NCBI GenBank assembly: GCA_900772835.1
Contig: CAAGSA010000029.1
Location: 1 to 7,124, forward strand
DNA length: 7,124 bases
Direction of reading: 5' to 3'
From: an uncultured Prevotella sp.
GTDB taxonomy: Bacteria; Bacteroidota; Bacteroidia; Bacteroidales; Bacteroidaceae
Shown here: piece after piece, positions 1 to 5,559 of the stretch
Layout of the letters: each line of letters starts with the position of its first letter
Numbering within the stretch: position 1 is the first letter of the stretch
Translations under genes and position numbers: made by a program
Notes under the pieces: generated by a model
What the model was told of the DNA's origin: nothing
Databases searched by the model: none
What the model saw: only the letters and a program-made list of their open reading frames with translations

Positions 1-267
1 GAACGGCACACGTGAGGTCTCTTTCTCGCACTGTGCGTATGTCTCACCCATGAAACGCTTGATAGAGTATACTGTGTTCTTTGGGTTTGTGATTGCCTGG
101 CGCTTTGCCGGGTCGCCCACCTTGCGCTCACCGTCTTTCACGAAGCCGATTACGGATGGAGTGGTGCGCTTGCCCTCGCTGTTGGCGATTACCACTGGTT
201 CGTTACCCTCGAACACTGCAACACATGAGTTTGTTGTACCTAAGTCGATACCAATAATCTTTCCCAT
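1..267 (-). CDS. dnaK: Molecular chaperone DnaK (Hsp70), N-terminal fragment cut by window edge
   Basis: This is the first 89 codons of the cytoplasmic Hsp70 chaperone, which binds exposed hydrophobic peptides in an ATP-driven cycle with DnaJ and GrpE. Translation of the minus strand starts MGKIIGIDLGTTNSCVAVFE. It contains the phosphate-binding motif of the actin-like ATPase fold (GIDLGTTNS, residues 6-14), followed by the conserved segment EGKRTTPSVIGF and then VGDPAKRQAITNP. These match the family almost residue for residue, so the identification is secure. The start is fixed because DnaK proteins begin exactly here. The upstream bases are A-rich rather than a classical Shine-Dalgarno, as is usual in Bacteroidetes. 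The reading frame is open to base 1, and the rest of the gene (about 630 residues in the family) lies outside the window. Its upstream region is shared with a divergent gene. I see no CIRCE element (TTAGCACTC-N9-GAGTGCTAA), so HrcA control is not supported here. Confidence 0.98.
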   Translation of the reverse strand, partial: MGKIIGIDLGTTNSCVAVFEGNEPVVIANSEGKRTTPSVIGFVKDGERKVGDPAKRQAITNPKNTVYSIKRFMGETYAQCEKETSRVPF

Positions 268-373
268 AATAGTATATTTTTTTTATTTTTGTTCTGTTTG
301 TTAATTAATTCTTTTCCGATTGCTTTCGCAGTCTGCCAACTAATCTGCAAAGGCTGTGCCAAGCAAAAAATGC

Positions 374-398
374 TGTCACGACGTGTGACATCTTGTCA
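374..398. promoter_or_regulatory. Operator-like overlapping inverted repeats between dnaK and the divergent PNGase-like gene
   Basis: Two perfect dyads overlap. TGTCAC (374-379) and GTGACA (385-390) are separated by 5 bases. TGACA (386-390) and TGTCA (394-398) are separated by 3 bases. The result is three alternating TGTCA/TGACA half-sites in 25 bp. The block lies about 107 bp upstream of the dnaK start codon and about 55 bp upstream of the first promoter element of the divergent gene, so it could serve either or both. The symmetry is seen directly. A role as a regulator binding site, perhaps for stress control of dnaK, is inference. Confidence 0.4.
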
Positions 399-452
399 TA
401 CAATGCTCCCATTCGGCTTTCAGACATACTCATTTTGGCAAAAAAACAGCAT

Positions 453-488
453 TTTGTTTTCTTTTTAATATAATAAGAGGTATATTTG
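453..488 (+). promoter_or_regulatory. Bacteroidetes-type promoter for the PNGase F-like gene
   Basis: TATATTTG at 481-488 matches the Bacteroidetes -7 consensus TAnnTTTG exactly. A TTTG at 453-456 could be the -33 element, but the 24-base gap is longer than the usual 19-21, so the upstream element is doubtful. Transcription would start near 494-499, giving a leader of about 60-65 bases before the ATG at 560. Confidence 0.55.
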
Positions 489-559
489 CACTGAAAGACC
501 AATGCTTGCTTGGCTTTTCTTTGAGCACTTTACAAATGAACAAATAAAATTATACGAGT

Positions 560-1978
560 ATGAAAAAATCTACATTCAGCCGTGCTTTGGCCGTGCTTGC
601 CCTTGCGGCAGCGTGCTTCGGCAGCACTTTCGCACAGAGCGCGCAGCGCGACACCGTAACCGTGTTCGATGCCGTGAGATTCTACGACGGTTATCGCCTC
701 AAGGATTTTCCCGAGAAGCAGCCCGACGACGGAATCCTGCGCCATTACACCTATTTATATGCCAAGAAGCTTACCGACGAGCAGCTGGCGCAGATCGGCG
801 ACAGTGTGCAGATGCACGTCAGCGTGCAGGCCTGCTGCGACAACTACGACCGCATCGGCAATGTGAACATCGCCTTCGTGCCAAAGGGGCAGGAGAGCTA
901 CTCCGTCGCTTACGGCGACGACGCCAACAATGTGCCGCGCATAGAGATCGGGCGCTTCATCACTCCGTTTATGGATATGAACAAGACTCCTAATGTTGTG
1001 CCGTATTTCTACGATGTGCCGTACCTCAGCTATCTGTTCCGCGACAGCGAGCTGCGCGCCAAGTATGATTTCTGGATTGAGTTCGAGCTCTTCGGCGTGC
1101 CTTATGCTGCAAATCAGCAGATAAAGGGGTGTGAGGGCAGGAGCGACGTGTTCCTGGGTACGCTGAAATTCTCTTCGCTGCCGACCAACCGTGGCGTGGA
1201 AACCGACAAGGACGTGTTTGTGCCTATAAAGATAAAGGTGCCGGAGTGGAACGGCATAATGAATCTGAACAACTATAAGGAAACCGCCACCGACACCATC
1301 GGCAAGACGACCAAGACCTACGAATTCGAAGTGCCCAGGGATGTGGCGAGCGGACAGCTTGTGCTCATCACTTCGAACCACGGTGCAAACAGCGGCGGAG
1401 AGGAGTACAACCGCCGTTGGCATTACGTTTACTATGACGACGAACTGGCTCTCACCTACAAGCCGGGCCGCCAGAGCTGTGAGCCGTTCCGCAAATACAA
1501 CACCCAGTCGAACGGTATCTATGGAATTTGGAAAAAGTCGGATAAGACATGGCAGTCGTTCAGCAACTGGTGCCCGGGCGACGTTATCGACAACCGTATA
1601 ATCGTGCTCGGTCCCGTCAGCGCCGGCAAGCACAAGGTGCGCATCAGCGTGCCCGATGCCGTGTTCAATGAGGGGCAGGGCGACATCCCCGTTTCGCTGT
1701 TCTTCCAGGGGCTGACAGAGGGCGACATTACCGGTATCGGCAATCTCCAGACCGAGCCGGCAAAGCAGTATGTGAGCTTCAGCATAGCCGACGGCACCCT
1801 TACGGCACAGAGCAGCGAGGGTGTGGTTGCCATCGAAATACGCGATCTCCAGGGTAAGCTCATACGCCAGAACGAGTGCCAGAAGACCATCAGCCTTGCC
1901 GGCTGTCCGGCGGGAATATATCTTGTGAGCGTGGAGCTGACAAACGGTATCATCGAAACCCACAAGGTGCGTCTGTAA
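560..1978 (+). CDS. Secreted PNGase F-like peptide:N-glycosidase with C-terminal T9SS (type A) sorting domain
   Basis: Predicted to remove N-glycans by cleaving the glycosyl-asparagine amide bond. Residues 1-25 form a signal peptide (MKKSTFSRALAVLALAAACF..., likely cut STFA|Q), which fixes the start. Residues about 85-265 resemble the PNGase F N-terminal domain. CDNYDRIGNV (93-102) matches the CDEWDRYANV block of the Elizabethkingia enzyme, placing D97 at the catalytic Asp60. IEIGRFITPF (128-137) matches YEIGRFITPY. SELRAKYDFW (163-172) aligns with TELKIYTETW, putting D170 where Glu118 sits. Residues about 266-365 resemble the C-terminal domain: GGEEYNRR (279-286) supplies a Glu at the Glu206 position (E282), and WCPG (337-340) matches with a partner Cys at 307. 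Residues about 400-472 form a T9SS sorting tail, with EIRDLQGKLIRQ, PAGIYLVSV and a final THKVRL. The gene appears to be a single transcription unit with its own promoter box and terminator. Fold family and secretion route are well supported. Activity is inferred, because E118 and one disulfide differ from the reference enzyme. Confidence 0.85.
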   Translation: MKKSTFSRALAVLALAAACFGSTFAQSAQRDTVTVFDAVRFYDGYRLKDFPEKQPDDGILRHYTYLYAKKLTDEQLAQIGDSVQMHVSVQACCDNYDRIGNVNIAFVPKGQESYSVAYGDDANNVPRIEIGRFITPFMDMNKTPNVVPYFYDVPYLSYLFRDSELRAKYDFWIEFELFGVPYAANQQIKGCEGRSDVFLGTLKFSSLPTNRGVETDKDVFVPIKIKVPEWNGIMNLNNYKETATDTIGKTTKTYEFEVPRDVASGQLVLITSNHGANSGGEEYNRRWHYVYYDDELALTYKPGRQSCEPFRKYNTQSNGIYGIWKKSDKTWQSFSNWCPGDVIDNRIIVLGPVSAGKHKVRISVPDAVFNEGQGDIPVSLFFQGLTEGDITGIGNLQTEPAKQYVSFSIADGTLTAQSSEGVVAIEIRDLQGKLIRQNECQKTISLAGCPAGIYLVSVELTNGIIETHKVRL

Positions 1979-2006
1979 ACTCGCAGACAAAAATCACGCA
2001 TAGAGA

Positions 2007-2052
2007 AAACCCCGTCAAGTCCGGCAGATTCATGCCGGGCTGACGGGGGTTT
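2007..2052 (+). terminator. Rho-independent-type terminator after the PNGase F-like gene
   Basis: A long hairpin starts 28 bases after the stop codon. The stem is built from AAA/TTT, CCCC/GGGG, GTCA/TGAC and CCGGCA/TGCCGG, with a small internal loop (AGT against GC) and the apical loop GATTCA. A short T run follows on the plus strand, and an A run precedes it, so it could also stop transcription from the other side. Confidence 0.85.
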
Positions 2053-2313
2053 CTATGCCCTCATGATATAAGCGGAGCCATCTCTGTCCTTATCTTTTGT
2101 ATTAACATATGTTATGTTTTGCGCAACGCGGTTTTAACAAAGCATTTTTCGCGTAAAAAGAAAAAATCCGGTCGTTTTCGGGTAAATCGTGTGACTGTTT
2201 CTGCGACAAGTGTAAAGTTACCCACAGTCTAACGGTATATGACAGGCAACAATACGCCGGAAAACTGCTTCGTGAGCAGGTGTGATGCCCAGTTTTAAGC
2301 ACCAACTCATGCA

Positions 2314-2354
2314 GTCGTTCGATATGAACGATTAAAGCGTTTATATCGAATGAC
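2314..2354 (+). repeat. Strong 17-bp stem-loop in intergenic DNA
   Basis: Left arm GTCGTTCGATATGAACG (2314-2330), 7-base loop ATTAAAG (2331-2337), right arm CGTTTATATCGAATGAC (2338-2354). All 17 positions pair. Fifteen are Watson-Crick and two are G-U if the plus strand is transcribed, whereas on the minus strand those two would be A-C mismatches. No T run follows immediately (the nearest is 2370-2375), so it is not a standard terminator. Function is unknown: it could be part of a structured RNA, a regulator site or a recombination site. Confidence 0.65.
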
Positions 2355-2600
2355 GTCTTTGTTCGCTGTTTTTTATCGTCCTATTTCTTGTATATTGCAT
2401 AATATCAACAGTTTATGAAAATCGCTCAAAATTCCGGTATTTGTGCTTAAAAAATTCCAAGAACAGAATTTTGCCCTTCATTCGGCGACTTCGTCGGGCG
2501 ATTTTAACACAAAGCGCGTAAACGAAAGTTAAAAACCGTGCAGTCCGTCTCGTTTTCCCCGTTGCTTTTATGCGGCGCAAGCCTCTCGCGAAATTGATTC

Positions 2601-2608
2601 TAAGTTTG
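2601..2608 (+). promoter_or_regulatory. Candidate -7 promoter box for the outer-membrane receptor gene
   Basis: TAAGTTTG matches the Bacteroidetes TAnnTTTG box. No TTTG is found 19-21 bases upstream, so the -33 element is missing or degenerate. If used, transcription would begin near 2614-2620 and leave an AT-rich leader of about 105 bases before the ATG at 2725. Confidence 0.35.
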
Positions 2609-2651
2609 GATAATTCAACGTGAAAGTATGTTAATATACATATAAATACAC

Positions 2652-2686
2652 TAATGGTTATATTGGAATCTTCCCATTAACCGTTA
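2652..2686 (+). repeat. Inverted repeat in the leader of the receptor gene
   Basis: TAATGGTTA (2652-2660) pairs with TAACCGTTA (2678-2686) across a 17-base loop. Eight pairs are Watson-Crick and one is G-U as plus-strand RNA. It ends 38 bases before the start codon, in very AT-rich DNA. It could fold in the mRNA leader or bind a regulator. Both are inference. Confidence 0.35.
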
Positions 2687-2724
2687 TATGCATATATAAT
2701 AATGTAAATATAAAAAGCAAGCGT

Positions 2725-5559
2725 ATGGGAAAAGCTGTCAAGAAACTCCTGTTGGTACTGATGCTCAGTCTTGTGCATTCGGTTATCAGCAATGCCGACA
2801 CGTTCAAGGGAAAGATAGTGAATGCCGAGACCGGCGAGATACTGGTCGGAGCAAGCGTAGAGGGCGAGATCAACCCCCAGCCCGGATGGTCGTGTATGAC
2901 TGCTACAGAGACCGACAGTACGGGATGCTTCCATCTGAATGGCAATATGGAGGGGCGCATCATGTTCAAGTTCAGCATGATAGGCTACAAGAACTTCCGC
3001 AAGGTGGACTATTCCTATGGCAGCGAGGTGAACGACACCACCGACCTCGGTGTAATTAGACTGCAACCCACGGCGCTCATGTTGCAGGAGGTGGAAGTAA
3101 CAGCCAAGATGCCGCGCATCACGATGGTGGGCGACACCATAGTGTTCAACCCCGAGGCTTTCAAGCTGAAGGAAGGGGCGCGCCTTGCCGAACTGATAAG
3201 GAAACTGCCGGGAGTGGAGAACCGCGACGGCAAGCTCTACTGGAACGACAAGCCCATACGCCTGATGATGAACGGCAAGGATATGTTCGGCGGCAGTCAG
3301 ATAATAGGCGAGTTGCCGGCAGAAGTGGCAAGCAAGCTTAAGCTCTACGACCGCAAGTCGGAGCTGGCACGCCATACGGGCAACGACGACGGCGAGGAAG
3401 ACCACGTGCTCGACATACAGGTGAAGCCGGGATTCCTCGACAAATGGTATGGAGAGGCAGAAGCACAATACCAGACCGACAAACGGTATATGTTCAGCGT
3501 AAGGGCAAGCAGACTGAGCGACCACGACCCTCAGCTCATATATGGTCAGGCAAACAACACCAACCGCTATATCGACCGCACCATGAGTCAAAGCATGAAC
3601 CGCAACATCGACGGCGACGGCAAGAGTCAGTATGGCTCCTATAACTACCAGCACAACTGGGAGACCGAAGGTGCAGACCCCTATGACAACAATAGCTTCG
3701 ACATAAGCGCCAGCATGGGCCACAGCGACGGATGGAACACAAGCAGGCAGTCTACCGAAACCTTCTTCCCCGACAGGGAGCGCACGTTCAGCGTAGCAGA
3801 CAACTACCGCTATGCGCATAAGCTCACGCCGCAGCTGCAGGCGCGCCTCTTTGCCTACACCGATTCGCTGAACAGCATAAGCCTGAATGTGAAGGCGACC
3901 TACGAGAAGGGGTATGACATCAGCGAAGACAAAGGAGCATCGTATGGCTACGAGCCGGACAAGTTTGAATACCACACTATTGATGCAGCCTTTGCCGCAA
4001 AGACAGGCGATGCACTCTATGACCGACTGATAACCCGCAACCGCTATTGTCAGACTGGCGACAAGCAGACACGCAGTCTGAACATGGACTACTCATGGGA
4101 ACACTTCTTCGGCAAGAAAGGTTCGTTCACACTGCAAGGCAACACCAATATAAGCGGAGCCGACGAGGATACACACATCAACCGCAGTATGGAATATCTC
4201 AGAGAGAACAGAAACGAAACCCTGTGGCAGTATTACGACCGCAGCAATCATGACCTCAGCACACAACTCGGTGCCGAACTGGAATACTGGCTGAACAGCA
4301 AGGTATATCTGGACATATCCGACAACGTGAAATACTCGCGTACCAGAACCGTTCGCGACATATATACCGACAGCAGCGTAGAGAACATAGTAGGAGGTAT
4401 GCCAACGACACCCGACCTTGCCAATGCCATGGGCAACTTGATGCACAAATGGACAAACAGCTTCACTCTGAAGTCAACGATAAAGCCAGTGAAGTCTTTC
4501 ATGATTATGCCTAAGTTCAACTGGAACTTTTATCGTGAGAAAGCAAACTACCATTATGGACAGCTCGACACGGCAGCCGTGCGCACAAGTTATACCTACG
4601 AACCGTCAATATTCCTGAAATGGAAGATGAGCCGTGTGCGTAATATGGATCTCTCCTTTGCCTATAATACCACGGTGCCTGACCTCGTGAGCACTCTCGG
4701 CTACCGCAACACCATCAATCCGCTGTCTATATCAGCAGGCAACCCTTTGCTGCGCAAATCGCACAGCCACACTACCAAATACAGCTACCACCGCATGTGG
4801 CTGCGCAAGCAGATAGTGCTCGGACTGAGTGCGTCGTATACAAAGGATATCAATCCGCTTGCCACGCTCTATAGCTATGACTCCGTAACTGGAGTGTACG
4901 AGTCGAAGCCGATGAACGTGAAAGGAGGTGACTCATGGAAATTCAGACTTGACTATGACCAGGGAATAGGCGTGTATTTCCGGTTGATGAACAAACTGAC
5001 GATACAGGCATCGCAATCGTACGGTTTCCTGACGATAGTGGACAGCAGCGACGCCAACGCCGTGCCAGCCTTGAATCATCAGAAAAGCTTTGGCATAGAC
5101 GAAGACTTCGATCTGACGTATGAGACAAAGATGCTGCAGCTCTCTTTGTACGACCGTATACAGTGGAACCGCTACCACTACGACGACGCTTCGTACAACA
5201 TGCATCCACTGTACAACAGATTAGGAGTGACAGCTATGCTGAAACTCGAACCGTTCCAAGTGGTAGCAGAAATAGCCGATCATTTCCGTTCGGATTATGC
5301 CACATCCGAAATGAACGGACACAGGCTTATTTCTTCGTTGAGCGTAGATTACAGTTTCTGCAAGAACAAATGCCGCATATCGCTGTATGTAGACGACATC
5401 TTCAACAAAGATATTTACTACAACAGCAAATACACGGCATTCCAGCGTTTCGAATCAGCCGAAGACTATATCCACCACTATGCCAATCTTACCTTCTCGT
5501 ACAGATTCGATGCCAAGGCAAAGAAAGACAAGCAGAAACAGCTGGCTGCTATTTTGTGA
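2725..5559 (+). CDS. TonB-dependent-receptor-like outer-membrane beta-barrel protein with carboxypeptidase regulatory-like N-domain
   Basis: Large outer-membrane protein of the Bacteroidetes TonB-dependent receptor/outer-membrane beta-barrel group, probably involved in uptake or surface binding of an unknown ligand. Residues 1-24 form a signal peptide (KKLLLVLMLSLVHSVISNA). Residues about 25-115 form a carboxypeptidase-regulatory-like beta-sandwich: FKGKIVNAETGEILVGASVE, then GCFHL, then MIGYKNFRK and DLGVIRL. Residues about 118-235 resemble a plug: LQEVEVTAK, GDTIVFNPEAF, LAELIRKLPGVE, IRLMMNGKDMF, VLDIQVKPGF. The rest shows alternating aromatic-rich strands of a large barrel, including the block SISAGNPLLRKSHSH (668-682) typical of this barrel family. 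The last strand ends at F928 and is followed by a Lys-rich 16-residue tail. The 944-aa length is normal for the group. No SusD-like gene lies beside it, so it is not a recognisable polysaccharide-utilisation pair. Its 3' end overlaps the convergent hydrolase gene by 11 bp. The ligand cannot be read from sequence. Confidence 0.88.
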   Translation: MGKAVKKLLLVLMLSLVHSVISNADTFKGKIVNAETGEILVGASVEGEINPQPGWSCMTATETDSTGCFHLNGNMEGRIMFKFSMIGYKNFRKVDYSYGSEVNDTTDLGVIRLQPTALMLQEVEVTAKMPRITMVGDTIVFNPEAFKLKEGARLAELIRKLPGVENRDGKLYWNDKPIRLMMNGKDMFGGSQIIGELPAEVASKLKLYDRKSELARHTGNDDGEEDHVLDIQVKPGFLDKWYGEAEAQYQTDKRYMFSVRASRLSDHDPQLIYGQANNTNRYIDRTMSQSMNRNIDGDGKSQYGSYNYQHNWETEGADPYDNNSFDISASMGHSDGWNTSRQSTETFFPDRERTFSVADNYRYAHKLTPQLQARLFAYTDSLNSISLNVKATYEKGYDISEDKGASYGYEPDKFEYHTIDAAFAAKTGDALYDRLITRNRYCQTGDKQTRSLNMDYSWEHFFGKKGSFTLQGNTNISGADEDTHINRSMEYLRENRNETLWQYYDRSNHDLSTQLGAELEYWLNSKVYLDISDNVKYSRTRTVRDIYTDSSVENIVGGMPTTPDLANAMGNLMHKWTNSFTLKSTIKPVKSFMIMPKFNWNFYREKANYHYGQLDTAAVRTSYTYEPSIFLKWKMSRVRNMDLSFAYNTTVPDLVSTLGYRNTINPLSISAGNPLLRKSHSHTTKYSYHRMWLRKQIVLGLSASYTKDINPLATLYSYDSVTGVYESKPMNVKGGDSWKFRLDYDQGIGVYFRLMNKLTIQASQSYGFLTIVDSSDANAVPALNHQKSFGIDEDFDLTYETKMLQLSLYDRIQWNRYHYDDASYNMHPLYNRLGVTAMLKLEPFQVVAEIADHFRSDYATSEMNGHRLISSLSVDYSFCKNKCRISLYVDDIFNKDIYYNSKYTAFQRFESAEDYIHHYANLTFSYRFDAKAKKDKQKQLAAIL

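Larger units (their letters stand above)
2053..2724. other. Long gene-free intergenic region rich in dyad symmetry
   Basis: No convincing protein gene lies here. The only short open frame (minus strand, 2102-2305, 67 codons) has no promoter box and no recognisable domain. The DNA is visibly more AT-rich than the flanking genes. Directly visible structure includes a 12-bp palindrome TAACATATGTTA (2103-2114) and a small hairpin CTGCT/AGCAG (2265-2279). There is also a strong 17-bp hairpin (2314-2354) and a perfect 10-bp inverted repeat TTTTAAGCAC/GTGCTTAAAA (2293-2302 and 2443-2452) surrounding it. An imperfect direct repeat based on TTTTAACA..AAGC..GCGTAAA occurs near 2132 and 2502. The region could be a dispersed intergenic repeat, a structured RNA locus, or a decayed element. 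The sequence alone does not decide. Confidence 0.5.

Noticed and set aside
305..502. 65-codon minus-strand frame in the dnaK divergent region
   Set aside because: It overlaps the promoter box and operator-like dyads and shows no domain or leader features.
755..1990. 411-codon open frame on the minus strand opposite the PNGase F-like gene
   Set aside because: It mirrors the real gene, lacks any recognisable domain or signal, and its composition fits a shadow of a GC-rich coding strand. The plus-strand gene has a signal peptide, family motifs and a terminator.
2102..2305. 67-codon minus-strand frame in the intergenic region
   Set aside because: No promoter box or recognisable domain, and a Cys/Ser/His-rich composition unlike its neighbours. 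It may be a chance frame inside an intergenic repeat, so it is described only as part of that region.
2481..2500. Short hairpin CGAC-TTC-GTCG
   Set aside because: Only 4 bp of stem with a 3-base loop. This is expected by chance and is not reported as a separate feature.
2677..3975. 432-codon open frame on the minus strand opposite the receptor gene
   Set aside because: It is antisense to a clear receptor gene, with a low-complexity Val/Ala/His-rich product and no domain. It is best explained as a codon-usage artefact.
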